Source of the DNA: Caenorhabditis remanei
Taxonomy: Eukaryota > Nematoda > Chromadorea > Rhabditida > Rhabditidae
Direction: 5' to 3'
Assembly: GCF_010183535.1 (NCBI RefSeq)
Contig: NC_071329.1
Coordinates: forward strand, 248,001-312,000
Length of the DNA stretch: 64,000 bases
The notes beneath the pieces were generated by a model that was not told the origin of the DNA, ran no database searches, and saw only the letters and a list, made by a program, of their open reading frames with translations. The position numbers and the translations under genes were made by a program. Shown one piece after another: positions 35,459 to 46,758 of this stretch. The stretch's first letter is position 1. Each line of letters begins with the position of its first letter.

Positions 35459-37183
35459 TTAAATGTTTCCTAAGCCGAGCATCATCATCTCAATAGCTTC
35501 AGCACTTTGATCCACTGAAATCTTTCGGCGAAGCTTTGGCGTGGAAGACATATCATTTTGAACGTCGTAGTCGGACAGGGAGTAGAAATTGTCTGCAATA
35601 GTTGGCTCCGTTAGCTCCTTTTTCAGATCTTTTAAAGTCTTACCTTTTCTTTCTTTCTCAAATTGACACATACGTTCTGCTTTGGAAACGAGGTCTTCTA
35701 CTTCAAGCAATCCAACGTTACTGCTCAAAACGTTTTGAAGTTCTTGTCTCATTCGAACCATCCTTTTCGCATCGAATTCGATACTGATCATTTCCAAATC
35801 CATTTTGTGTGCTTCATAATCAGCAAAGTCCGCAAACTTTTGTATTGCAAAGTCCTTTTGTGTTTCGAAGTGTTCAATGATGTCCGATACTTTTTCGAGA
35901 TATTTCATTTCACATTTATCAAAGCTCCTCTTGCAATTTCGAGCATTGCTCATTTTTTGCAACATGTTCGCCTCGGTCTCTTGGAGAAGTGCGACAGTTT
36001 TTTGTAGTTTCTCCCGGATTTGGTTGGCAGCAGACACGTAATACCCCCATGATATGACCTCTGTGTTGAGTGCATTCCTCACAGATCAGTTTCGACTCGT
36101 TTTGACATGTTTCGTCCTGAATAACGTATGTAGATTTCAAAACCAGTGATTATAAATCCGACTTACCTTGCAAACATACTTCACATGCTTATCAAGATGA
36201 ATCTGACACTTTGGAGGAGCGATGGTGACTTGTGAAACTGCAACCGGAACAGATTCGTGCCCTGATAAGATTTTTGAGGAATGCACGACGGTGAAGCAGC
36301 TGAAAGCCTACTTTAGCCTCATTTTTTCTGATAAACTGACGTTTCACAAAAAGGCGCTTGACAAGTTGTACAGAAACGCGTTGCATTGTGCTGACCGTTT
36401 TCATAGCAATTGGAATTCGATGGAATTTCACTGATTGCAAGTGCTGATGTCTTGAGCTCTCTTAACATATCAATGACAATACGATTCTTCGGCAGCTCTT
36501 GAGGGGTCACTGCAATAATTTTGTGTTAGTCTCAAAATTGAAACACAAGATTACTTACAAGGAGTGATCAATGTATCAAACGGACACGCAGTACCCCACA
36601 ATCCTGGAAGAGACGAGCAACATTTGAAGCACAGCGTATGGCCGCATCTGGTAAGAATTCGTGGGGTCAAGTTCTCATCGTCTTCCGAAAACTCCCGCAA
36701 ACAAATCCTGCATTCCAGTTGTTCGGAGAGCAAATGATTTCTGAAAAAGTTGAACAGTTATATATTCCTCAGATTGTTCATGACTCACATCTTGTTTGGT
36801 TTTGTTTTTGGTTCCAAAATTTTAATAAAGACTGTCACTGAATTGGTTACGTAGTTTAATTTTCCGGTCGATAAATAATCAAAATAATCAATGAACTGAA
36901 TTTGCAAATGTTCCTGTGGCATTTCAAAAGCAATTGATGGGTTGAAGGTGATGAGTACTTTTTTTGGTGATACAGATTGCCCTTGAATTATATTTTCTTA
37001 AATAGTAAACAAACGTTGAGATTTACCTGAGGAAAAATCAACAGTAAAGCAGGAGGGCAAGTTGTGACGGACTTTAACATGCAAACCGGAAACAGTGACG
37101 CTCACATCAATCGCTTTGGTAGATACTTTGTCCCGATAAAATTGAAGCAAAGTAGTGGAAACTATGATTCTAGGTGAAGCCAT
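35459..37183 (-). pseudogene. TRIM-like D: full architecture with one frameshift
   Basis: Exons 37183-37027, 36981-36789 (MSP-like: LPSCFTVDFSS then VLITFNPS), 36740-36559 (RING: LECRIC, CGHTLCFKC, CPFDT), 36509-36341 (B-box 1), 36299-36167, 36116-35644 and a last exon from about 35592 to the stop at 35459. All phases close except inside exon 6: after CEECTQHRGHIMG the frame shifts by one at a run of five G (36044-36048). The downstream frame AANQIREK to LGLGNI is long, open and clearly the paralogous coiled coil, so one extra base explains everything. It is either a young pseudogene or a sequencing error. A spliced-leader-like acceptor TTTTCAG lies 8 bases before the ATG. The intron 1 acceptor (TTCAAG) is atypical. 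The last intron would be 51 bp and in frame, so it could be retained. Confidence 0.8.
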
Positions 37184-37660
37184 GTTTGAATCTGAAAACT
37201 TTTGAAACGACTGCACAAAAAAAATCAGGAGACAAAAAAAAACCTTTCGAAAATGCGTTTAAAAGGTTCATAACAGCATGATCTGCGTCTCCACTAATCC
37301 CAAACTATTTTATACCATTACCATTCTCTCTCAATTTAAATGAGACCGGTAGAGCGCATTTGCTCGTCGGATCTAGAAGGAGAGAGAGAAAGGGACGGTC
37401 TTCACAGCAATTCATATAGTGTTGCACATGATGTGTCCTTTCGCTTGTTTTGAATACATTGATAAAATGCGTTGAAAAGAAAAGAGAAAAAAACGTTTTA
37501 TTTCGAAAATCTTTAAAACAATGGTTTTTGAACTGGAGTGAGCATGAAAATAACAAAAGGTGAAATTTGAAAATTGAAAGTACGGTAAATCATTGAAGTG
37601 GAATAAAAAAGTTATAAGTTACGTGTTATTTCGAAATATCTGAATACGAAATTGCTAAAG
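37184..37660. other. Spacer between TRIM-like E and D
   Basis: 477 bp promoter-side region of TRIM-like D with a short GA-rich tract near 37380; nothing else recognised. Confidence 0.5.
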
Positions 37661-40421
37661 TTATTCGAGTGTTATTTCTTCGATCTCATGATCATCAGCT
37701 ACTCGTGTTCGCTTACGGGACGTTTTTCCTTCGACTACACCATCATCTTGTTTAGGTGCTCGTTCTCGCTTAGCGAACATTGGATGGAGCGTAGGTTTTG
37801 TCACCATTTCATATAAGATGCAGAAGTGGGATAAGGAATTGAAGTCATCTGAAATAATGAAAATATACATACCTTAAATACTGTATTTGAAACACACCCA
37901 CTGGACCCCGGTTTTTTGCATTTCTCTTAATTTTTCCAAAATTTTCCATCATTTTTTTTTAGAATATTTGTTCGATCTTGTTAAAATCTCATTTGTTCAA
38001 CATTTATTATGTCAATATTGGCGCAACAAAAAAGTTCCGACATTTTTTTCACGTCAGAATGCAGACTCAGTAGTAATTTTGCACTAAGTCCGCAGTTGTC
38101 GTGAGAAAAAAATGTCGGAACTTTTTTATTTCGATAATAGACTTGTAAAATGCAGTTCAAACAGTACTGTGTTTACTGTAGTTTGATTGATAGAAACCAT
38201 AATTGTCAAGGCCCGGATAATTTGCGCCAAAATTCAAAAAGAAGTTCTGAAAAATCATCAAAAATGCTCACATTTTCGATGAATAATTGAAAAAATGTCA
38301 ACTTAAAAAAGTTTTTTTTATTAAAGCCGGGCCTTGATAAGTATGATAGAAAGTGATACGAGTTGTATACTAAAAAATCAAAGATACATTCTCACCGTTC
38401 ACTTCGTTTTCCAAATTAGACATCTTTGCTGCAAGATCAATTTCATCTTTCACATCGAATAATCCTTGTCTTCTGCACAACATTTTCTCCAATTCTTTTC
38501 TCAACGCTGCTATTGAGTCTCCATGCGTTTGAATGTTAAGCATTCCCTGTTCAGTTTTTGCACTCTCGGAGTCCACAAAAGCTTCAAATTTCTTCAAAGC
38601 CGATGCCTTTTTTTGTTCAAAGTATTGCGTGATTGAATTGACATAAAGAACATATTCATTTCCATATTTATCGAATGATTTGAGAACTTTTTTAACTTTT
38701 TCCATTTTCAAGTTCAACATTTTCGCTTCTTCTTCTTTTAATTTCTTCACAGCGTCTTCCACATCTTTCGCGTTATTCTCTATTAATTGTTCCACTCCCT
38801 CAAACGTGTGACTAACGTGTTCACCAATTTTACACTCCTCACAGAATAGTTTTGACATGATTTGACATTTGATGTCCTGAAAAACAAAGAATTTGTGTCA
38901 AAGACACCACCATCTTACTTACAGTGCATACATAGCGAACTTCATGATCTGGATGAATCGTACAATTTGGTGGAACCAATGGCTTTTCAAAAACCGGAAC
39001 TGCTTGATGAGCGGATAAAATTCTTGAAGAGTGAGTGGAAGCAAAGCATCTGCAGAAAATAAAAATAAGCTAGAAATGTTGATTCTTCGAAACCAACTTG
39101 TTACAGAAATCCTCTTTGCATGTTGTACAATGAATCGTGGCTTCGTGTTGATCGTTCTCATAACATGGGAGTAATGGATCGTCACACGTACCATGCGTTT
39201 GACTGAGTACCATGCGTTTGAGGTCACAAATCATATCGATTATGACCCGGTTTTTGGGAAGATTTCTGGCGGAGTCTGAAATTTTGTAATGTTTTACAGA
39301 GTCTCAGGCTTAGCACTGATTTGAAGATATCGAGAAGCTTTAAAAATCTACTTTTCTGAGTTTTGTGTAGTTTTTTCTTGCTTCGTTTCAAAAAAGATCT
39401 TATTTGCCAAGTAAGCTTTCCAGAAACAGTTTTCATCATACTTGCTGGTTTCAGTTAAAAAATTGAAAATGTTTAATTTTTTTTTGAAATTTTTAGCAAT
39501 GTTTTCAAATTTCAATTAAAAATCTAATGCACATAGGTGTTTGGATTATTGACGAAATTCTCAAAAATTGACAAAAGATGTTGTAAAAAAATTGTGCACC
39601 TGTTTTGAATCCGGGCCCGGCCGAGATTTCGCAAAGTATGGCTTTCACAAAAAAGTTTTACTACAAAAATTGATCGATATTTTGGAAAATGTTTGTTGAA
39701 AACGTTTCTTTAACTACAAACTGAAAAGATCTGAATTTGTTTCCCGTTTTCATTAAAATTTCACCCAAAGTATCCACCCACCATAAGTATATGTTCTGTC
39801 AAATGGACACTGAACCGGAAGATTGATATCTACTTGAAGACTTTTGACACAAGACCAGCATATGGTATGTCCACAATTCAGCACTATCGGTGTGAGGTCT
39901 TCAATGTCTTCCGAATACTTTCGCGCACAAATCTTGCATTCAAGTTGCTCATATAAGTTGACTTTTCTGGAAAGGCGGACGTTTTATTTCTGAAATACAG
40001 GTTGGAAAATTTCAAAAATCTTACTGTTTCTCTTCTTCCATTTCCTCTTGCTCTTGCATTATTTTATCTGCCACCAGAACCACCACAGAAAGCATCACAA
40101 CATTATCAGAGCCAGCTGGTTTAGCAGAAAAATCGATTTTCATCGTTCTATTGGTCATCATGAAATGGAAGGGGGAGTTGGGATAATATGTGACTTTTAT
40201 AACATTTGACGGTGGTTGAATTGTAGCTGAAAATTAAGGATTCACTGTTGTATCGTACTATAAAAAAACTTACAATAAATCGGATCTATTGTGAAACATA
40301 GTGGTAAGTTATGTTTCATTTCTAAAATTGAAGCAGATGAAATAGTGAATTCCATGCTGGCCTCTTTGTTTTTTTCAAACTCCAAAACATCTGTGTTTGA
40401 GTAAATGACAGGTAACGCCAT
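37661..40421 (-). CDS. TRIM-like E: MSP-like, RING, B-boxes, coiled coil
   Basis: Seven exons: 40421-40274, 40226-40025, 39966-39782, 39275-39098, 39049-38923, 38876-38396 and 37848-37661; 502 aa, phases close. Residues 1-116 are the MSP-like domain (LPLCFTIDP, then IKVTYYPNSP). The RING starts at Cys127 (LECKIC, CGHTICWSC, CPFDR). B-box-1-like CYENDQHEATIHCTTC and B-box-2-like NCTIHPDH with CEECKIGEHVSH follow. A coiled coil of about 140 residues comes next. The C-terminal tail is basic with a KRTR cluster (TSRKRTR), a possible nuclear signal. This is one of the most complete family members and a good template for the others. Intron 6 carries a small MITE (38016-38139). It shares a 335 bp divergent promoter region with the next plus-strand gene. 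Confidence 0.9.
38016..38139. repeat. TATTGTCG MITE, copy 1
   Basis: A palindrome of 124 bp in TRIM-like E intron 6; arms AAAAAAGTTCCGACATTTTT and AAAAATGTCGGAACTTTTTT. Related copies at 41664 and 43126. Confidence 0.8.
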
Positions 40422-40756
40422 TTCCGGTCTGGAATTTTGTAGAGATTTTCAGATATATATGAAAACATATATAAGGAGAGAGAACAATACGATAAAGTTA
40501 TTTCGAACCGAGTGAAAATCGATATTTAGTATGATATAACCGAATGGGGGTTTGTGTCCACATTAGAAGAAAACCAGGCTGCGGTGAAGACAGAGTTAGG
40601 TGGCCTCATTATTAGAGCCAGATTTTATCTGGTACGTGCATTCTTATTAATTATTCGATCTTTATCACTTTTCACTTATTTTCAGTCTCTTTCGAATGTC
40701 GATTACCTTATTTGAGTTTTTCTAACTGATTTTATTCCACTACCGTATTCAGAAAA
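40422..40756. promoter_or_regulatory. Divergent promoter region
   Basis: 335 bp separate the start codons of TRIM-like E (-) and the small gene at 40757 (+). A spliced-leader-like acceptor (CGTATTCAG) sits just before the plus-strand ATG. No specific factor sites were recognised. Confidence 0.45.
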
Positions 40757-41388
40757 ATGAAAAAGACGGCAATTCGAGAAAAATTCGATATAGAAAAGGA
40801 ACGTTTGGAGAGAAGAAAGTTTCAAAACAGGAGAAAAACACGTGAGTGTTAAGAAAAAAAATGCGGAGAAAAAAAATGTTATTGAAGAAGAAATTCTCAA
40901 TTGCGCCCTTATTAGAAAAAGAATAGAAATCGGAGAGTTCGAGAATAGGATATCAAACAACGTCTCAATCGAAGACAATTTCGAAATTTTGGGACCGATG
41001 AGCTCTGAAATGATCGACTTGAACTGGGAACCACAACATTCTATTCTACATTTTCATGGTAGGTTATTACCTTTTCTTCGTACCTCCGAGGAATTGTCGA
41101 AAAAAGAAGTGTTATTCAGAATTCAAATCTTCTCCTCGCGCTATGACAACAATGCATGATTCTGCCTTTTGCACTACCGATGGGAGGTATGTGAAGGCAA
41201 TGAGACAGAGACGCCGAGAAGCAGGTTTAGATGTGGAGAATTACACAATTCAAGATGTGATGAGAATGTAAGAATATTCGAAAAAAAAACTTGAAAATAT
41301 ACTAATATTCTTATTTAGGGCTCGCCGAAGCGCATCGGATTCTCCAATCAACGACGACATGCATCCGTATCCCATCAACGAAAACTAA
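40757..41388 (+). CDS. Small unrecognised gene, basic protein
   Basis: Minimal model: exons 40757-40841, 41120-41267 and 41319-41388; 100 aa, phases close. The start follows GTATTCAG by five bases. The product is highly charged and basic (RRKFQNRRKT; MRQRRREAGLDVENYTIQDV), ending PYPINEN. Between exon 1 and exon 2 lies an open stretch (40842-41058) that reads as plausible protein (ending WEPQHSILHFHG), has a good donor at 41060 and matches the phase of exon 2. It may be an extra or alternative exon, but I found no convincing acceptor for it. No known domain; function unknown. It is not related to the TRIM-like neighbours. Confidence 0.55.
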
Positions 41389-41546
41389 CAAATGTTTTCC
41401 TGTTCCTTTTTTCATGTTCCCATTATTATATTCATTATTTGTTATTATGTTCTTTTCTATTTTTCTTTCAAATAAATTAAATCGATACAAAAATTTTAGA
41501 ACAAAAATAAGAAAGCCAATGCAACAAATCTACAAGTTTAGGACAA

Positions 41547-41640
41547 GCTTTCCACAAGTCTAGGCGCACATATTCCACAAGTCTTGACCTGCTTTTACGT
41601 AACACTTGTGGGAGATGTGCGCCTAGACTTGTGGGAGGCT
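41547..41640. repeat. 94 bp palindrome
   Basis: Arms CCACAAGTCTAGGCGCACAT and ATGTGCGCCTAGACTTGTGG are almost perfect complements around a short loop. Confidence 0.7.
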
Positions 41641-41663
41641 CGTGCAAAAAAATAAATGTATCT

Positions 41664-41785
41664 TATTGTCGAAATAAAAAAGTTCCGACATTTTTTCTCA
41701 CGACAATAGCGGACTTAGTGCAAAATTACTACTGAGTCTGCATTCTGACGTGAAAAAAAAGTCCGAACTTTTTTATTTCGACAAT
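41664..41785. repeat. TATTGTCG MITE, copy 2
   Basis: Palindrome with ends TATTGTCGAAATAAAAAAGT and its complement; centre TGAGTCTGCATTCTGACGTG as in the other copies. Confidence 0.8.
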
Positions 41786-42014
41786 ACTAATGAAAAAGAA
41801 AAATTATCACACACTCCATTTTATTTAATGAGGTTATTCAGGTCATGTAAAAACGTCTTTTAATAAATATTTTGCTTTATTCACAAGCGTCAAGAAATTA
41901 TTTTCTTACAAATCTCAGCTTAACGTTGACCTAATAGCATTTTTCGACATGCTTATGTAGAAAAACGTTTAAAAAAAGGGGAGGGAGAAAAGTTTTTAAA
42001 AATGCTCAGGTATT

Positions 42015-42245
42015 TTTTGGCGAGGGTTGGGCAGTGAAAATGTTAAAAGGGCCATGTGGCCATTGAATAGGGCAAACTGCCCTCAAAAAGGGCCACATGG
42101 CCCAGTGGGCACTAGTTTGGCGCGGGTTGGGCACAAGCTGGAGAGTTGGTTGGCGAAAGGAGAGGCTGGTTGGATGTGGGCACGAGTTGGGCACCTGTTT
42201 GGCCCCGGTTGGGCACCACATTGGCCCGAAGTGGGCACAAGTTGA
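42015..42245 (+). repeat. GTTGGGCAC-type tandem units
   Basis: Irregular repeats of GTTGGGCAC and relatives (GGCGCGGGTTGGGCAC, CCGGTTGGGCACC, AAGTGGGCACAAG), preceded by a small palindrome GGGCCATGTGGCC / GGGCCACATGGCCC. Confidence 0.6.
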
Positions 42246-42814
42246 GAAATCGCGCTCTACAGCACACGCTGATTTTTCACCACGATTTTTCTAATTTATT
42301 TCGTTTCTTTTCAATTCTTTCGTCCTTCTATTTTGTGCTACTTTTTTCAATTAGAAGATGAGACAATCTACACAGATCCGCCGATAAAACAGGTAAGACG
42401 CTACTATTTTCTTTTTTTTCTTTTTATCTTTCAATTTTTGACAAATTTCAGCTTAACGAGAAATAAATTCAACAATACGAGCATCATCATCAACTATGCG
42501 CTTCGGCTACTTCACTGCTCGTCTCTGTTAATTTTCGAATTTACTTTAGATTTTTCGCTTTAATTTGTATATTTGTAACTTTTACTAAAAATTATATTCT
42601 TCTCCTGTATTCCTATTCCCCATTTTAAAGTTTGACAAATTCTAGGTTTATTTTATCTTATTACTCCCCATTATTACTGAAATTACTATTTTGTGTTTAA
42701 TTTTGATGAATAAATAAATAGTAGAAAAGTACAAAAATGTGTAATCTGGTTAATTATAGTGCTAAATGGTAAGGAGCGAAAGGAGAGGAATGCCGCTCGT
42801 TGGACCAAATCTCG

Positions 42815-42930
42815 GCACTTTGCCCACGAAATGGGCCATGGGGCCCTCAAAATCGGCACGAGTGCCGGCGTAGGGCAGGCGCCGCGGCCCTTTTCTCAGG
42901 GCCATGCTGCCCATTTCGTGGGCAAAGTGC
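42815..42930. repeat. 116 bp GC-rich palindrome
   Basis: Arms GCACTTTGCCCACGAAATGG and CCATTTCGTGGGCAAAGTGC. Just outside, ATACCTGAGTGGGC mirrors GCTCAGGTATTTTTT at 42004, so both may be ends of one 940 bp element. Confidence 0.65.
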
Positions 42931-43125
42931 GAAAAAATACCTGAGTGGGCAAATAACATGCAAAAAATACATTTTTTACCGTTCGTAAACAAGGTAAAAT
43001 ATGTATTAAAGTACATTCTAGCAAGACCTGAATAACTCCATAACCGAAAAATCAATAATTGTATACTTATTGTTCATCAACTTTGCTTTTTGTTCATTAC
43101 AGTTAAAAAGTTTTTTAAAAGATAG

Positions 43126-43302
43126 TATTGTCTAAATAAAAAATTCCTACATTTTTTCTTGCGACAAAATGCACACTCGGTGACAAGTTACTACTAAGTC
43201 TGCATTCTGACGTGAGAAGAAATGCAGACTCAGTGTAAAGTTACTACTGAGTCTGCATTCTGACGTGAGAAAAGATGTCGAAACTTTTTTATTTCGACAA
43301 TA
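43126..43302. repeat. TATTGTCG MITE, copy 3, with internal duplication
   Basis: Same ends as 41664-41785, but the core AGTCTGCATTCTGACGTGAG occurs twice, lengthening it to 177 bp. Confidence 0.75.
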
Positions 43303-43463
43303 TAAGCCTAATGCAACAAAAATCGTTCAGAAACATCAGCAACACACCACCACACAAAAATCAATAAAGTTCCCCCTTCTCACAGAAAGAGAGATGGTCC
43401 ATCTTTGCACGGTTAATGAGAGAAAAGAGAGAAAGAGAGGCGGCGGAGAGGTTCAACTGATGT

Positions 43464-43897
43464 GGCCCTTACTCCCAGGGGGCATTGAGACAGGGGGCAT
43501 CGTGCTCATAGGGGGCATTCACTCAGAGGGGTCACTAAATCTTGGGGGCATTTCTCTGATACTCTTAGGGACCATTTCTCATATGCTCATAGGGGACATT
43601 GACCCTCATTCTCAGAGGGGTCATCGAAATTCTCAGAGGGGGCATCAATATTTTCAGAAGAGGCATCAGTTTTCTCAGAAGTGCCATCAGAAAAATTACT
43701 AAAAAAGTTGAACAAGATTAGACTTCGATAATTGGATGACCAGATAAACTTGACTTGGCGTGCTTTGAGACATTTCACAATGATAAAAAGTTATTTTCCT
43801 CCAAAAAGTTTTCCTTCGAAAAAATGCCTCCCAAGATTTAGTGACCCCTCTGAGTGAATGCCCCCTATGAGCACGATGCCCCCTGGGAGTATGGGCC
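43464..43897. repeat. Foldback with GGGGGCAT tandem core
   Basis: Inverted arms of about 85 bp: left ACTCCCAGGGGGCAT to ACTAAATCTTGGGGGCAT, right in reverse. Between them the unit CTCAGAGGGGGCATC repeats irregularly to about 43690. Confidence 0.7.
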
Positions 43898-44183
43898 AAC
43901 TGAGGTACTGTGTTTCGGTTTTTTTGAACGGGGAAAGAAAGAAAAAATGTTTAATACAAAAAGATATGACGGTGTACATGAGAAACGTTCTATGGAAAAA
44001 TATAAACAATAATTCGAAAAGTTCAAACCTATTGTAGCTAGGAGAAGTTCCCATAAAGACATGAAAAATGCAAAAAAATAAATATGATAACAGTTGTAAA
44101 ATTGTAATCAGTGAATCAAGATACGGGAGAAAAAAACATAATGTACAAAATAATACAAAACGAAACAAAAAACAAATAAACAT

Positions 44184-44266
44184 ATATACATTTGAAGAGT
44201 TTTTTGGATATCACTCTTGAGACATGTCATTTGGCACAAAATAATCATCACATGGTAGGGTACTGG
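44184..44266 (-). pseudogene. Orphan last exon of a TRIM-like gene
   Basis: It matches the last exon of TRIM-like H (46841-46759) base for base over most of its length, including the acceptor, but an in-frame TGA at 44211-44213 cuts it short and the rest of the gene is missing. Its flank continues straight into the upstream flank of the secreted-protein pseudogene. Confidence 0.8.
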
Positions 44267-44467
44267 CTGAAAAAAAACATATTTAGGCAAGAATTTGAAT
44301 AAGTTGAATAATCAGCACAAACTCTCCTTCTACAGATTGAACTTTGAAAAAAAATCAACGTTTTAACAACTGAAACTAAATCAACGTGACCTTCTGAACT
44401 ACTAACTCCATTTCCTTCCCATTTCCGCAGTCCCATGTTAAAATAATTAGTTTGAAATTTGAACAAA

Positions 44468-45840
44468 ATGCTCCGCGATTTCAAATTTATCCTGCTGCTA
44501 CTCTTAGTGAGTACTCCGGTTTTTGCTGAGAGCCGTTCGAAATATGGAAAATTGGAAGAACTCTTGAAAACTCTCGGTAAACGATACACGAAGTGGAGTG
44601 TTCAAAAATGATATTCTGAGTGAGTATTTCTGAGTGAGCCCCTGCCTAACAATTAGCTCAACAATTTTTAGTTAGTCAAAAGCAAAGGAGAAATTGGATG
44701 AATGAACCAGATGAGTATATAGCTAAGGTGAAACTGGAAACTGCTGAACGAATTACTCAACATATCCGCTGGCAATCTTCTATCAGTGATGTGGGATGGA
44801 GTGATCATGCTGCTATTCTGATGGAAACAGAGGAGCCGCCGAGATATACTAGAGGTACATAACATTTTTGTTCTTGTGAAATTCTTAACTTTTAGAACAA
44901 TTCCGATCTTGGTACGGAAGATTCATGCAGATGTGGCATCCAAAAAATGGCGATACCGACTATTTGAGTATGCAAGTTCTAAATGTAAAACCCAATGAGA
45001 TTGTGGCGAGAATCACGATGAGACTTCAAATAGGGATAGATGAGAATGCGACGACACATGAGTGGAATATGAAAGTTGCTACTAAGTTTGTGAGTTTGAG
45101 GAAGTTACAATTTGACTGGACAGAACCAGAACTTTTTGTGTCCACTTTGTCATCTGCTATTTTCTTTACTTTTTCAGAACGAACACGCCGACAACAAATG
45201 GTACATCGTGTCGAAGTGCTTTGTCATCCTGACATTCGCCTAATGGACGAACATTATCTAGTGTATCGAGATATGGTTGGTGCCACATTCATGTCATACA
45301 TCAGGGATGCTGATGAGTGGTATACCGCCGTAGATTTTGGAAAACACTTTAAAAAAGGAGTCGTCGAATTGAAAAGCTGTGAAACCACAGTTAAAAATGT
45401 TGAAGATTTACCAAAAACATTTTTTGTTCAACGAGAACTTTGGAATGCAACAATTATGGTAGGTTCAAGATGAAGTACATGGAAAACAATTCCTTTTTAG
45501 GGCTATCTTATACAGGACGAACAAGGCAAGCTGCCGGCCCAAGAACATTTTTCATTTGTCTTGAGAGCCGCCTTTAAGCCTGTCAACCCGTCTGATGAAA
45601 CCGAAAAAGGAATGAATTCGACAGTGGTTTTTGTGTCAGATTGGACTTTCCATACTCGCTACGTAGGAATATCTTCTCAAGAAAATAATGAGAAACTAGA
45701 ATTTTTAGAACAAGATGGATAATTTTTACTACATTGAAAAAATTAGCTTCGCTTGTCCAGCTTGGATGAAAAAAGAAACACCGTGGATTTCACGTTTGTT
45801 TAAACCTGGAACATATGATTTTGTGCGGCACGGAAAATAA
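44468..45840 (+). pseudogene. Secreted-family pseudogene, copy 1
   Basis: Homologous along most of its length to the intact gene at 47917-50239. Exons: 44468-44619, 44672-44854, 44896-45089, 45178-45458, 45501-45662 and 45709-45840. The signal peptide MLRDFKFILLLLLVS is retained. Exon 1 lacks two bases (TA) present in the intact copy, shifting the frame into a stop after KRYTK. Exon 4 lacks a further four bases around AAATGGTACATC. The two middle exons of the intact gene (48378-48917) are missing; exon 2 here ends with the motif found at the end of that missing part (YTR), pointing to an internal deletion. Splice sites are still good, so decay is recent. Confidence 0.82.
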
Positions 45841-45972
45841 TGATAAAGTTATAAATGTCCTCTAATAATTATTGAATCTTCGAAGTTACGTGACTTTTTA
45901 AACTACTAGCCCTATTTCCTCTCCTTATTTCTATAAACTATGTCCAACTAATCAGTTCAAACTTTAATTGCA

Positions 45973-46531
45973 ATGTTCTGCGGTTTAAAGTGTATTCTCC
46001 TGATTCTCCTGGTAAGCTCTTTGGCGTCCGCTTGGAGCTTCCCAAAAAATAGAAAACTGAATGAATTTTTGAGAAAATTCGGTAAACGATATACGAATAG
46101 TGGGATATTCACAGACGCGATACTAGGTTAGTCTCTTTTAGCTTGCCGAACTATGAAACTTCATTTGTTTTGCGAGTCGCCTTCGAGCCTGTCAACTCAC
46201 CTTATGAGCTTGATAAAAACGTGATTCTCAGATCGGATTGGACTTTTCATGTGCGATATGTAGGGAACTACTCTCCAAGAGAATAATAAGAAACTAGAGT
46301 TTTCAGGACAAGATGGATCAATTCTACTACATTTATAAGATGAATTTCGACTGTCCTGGTTGGATGAGAACATCCGGTTCCTGGGCCTTACACCTTTTCA
46401 AATCGGGAAAATATCATTTTATTCGATTAGGAAAAAATGAAAATAAAAATGAAAGGTGTGATTGCGTTCTGGGTCAAAGCGCAGATACGGAAGCTGTATT
46501 TGCACGGGGGAAAGAAAGAGGGACGATGTAA
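45973..46531 (+). pseudogene. Secreted-family pseudogene, copy 2 (ends only)
   Basis: Exon 1 (45973-46126, 154 nt as in the intact gene) encodes a signal peptide and KRYTNSGIFTDAIL, ending at a weak GTTAGT donor. The next homologous DNA, from about 46155, is the second-last exon (FVLRVAFEPVNSP; SDWTFHVRY) and then the last exon from 46308 (DKMDQFYYIYKM), which reads to a stop at 46529-46531. All middle exons are deleted. It diverges from the other copies in the signal peptide (MFCGLKCILLILLVS), so it is an older branch of the family. Confidence 0.78.
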
Positions 46532-46758
46532 TTCCAAGAGATGTGACGGTGTAAATACATGAGAAAGTTAGAGTTTTTTTCTATGGAAACTATTTTGAAT
46601 AATGTGAAAATTAAGTAATCTATTGGAGCCAGGAGGAGTTCATAGAAAGATATAAAAAGTACAAAAAAAATAAATGTGATAACGGTTATGAAGATTGTGA
46701 TCAGTGTACCAAGATGAGGGAGAAAAATACATTATATACAAAACAAAACAAAGAAAAA

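Larger units (their letters stand above)
41389..44467. other. 3.1 kb spacer of stacked repeats
   Basis: No intact gene seen. It contains foldback or MITE elements at 41547, 41664, 42815, 43126 and 43464, G-rich tandem units at 42020-42245, and from about 43920 a stretch copied from the 3' flank of TRIM-like H, including a decayed exon (44184-44266). Confidence 0.55.

Noticed and set aside
35593..35643. The 51 bp in-frame segment of TRIM-like D as coding
   Set aside because: Good GTAAGA donor and TTGCAG acceptor and paralogue phases favour an intron; retention remains possible and is noted in the gene entry.
41501..43320. A CRISPR-like or regulatory repeat array in the repeat-dense spacer
   Set aside because: Units are palindromic transposon ends of different families, not regularly spaced identical repeats with unique spacers; the genome is eukaryotic.
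46313..46531. Separate 72-codon gene starting MDQFYYIYKM
   Set aside because: It is the last exon of a secreted-family copy; a normal acceptor precedes it and the rest of the gene is deleted.
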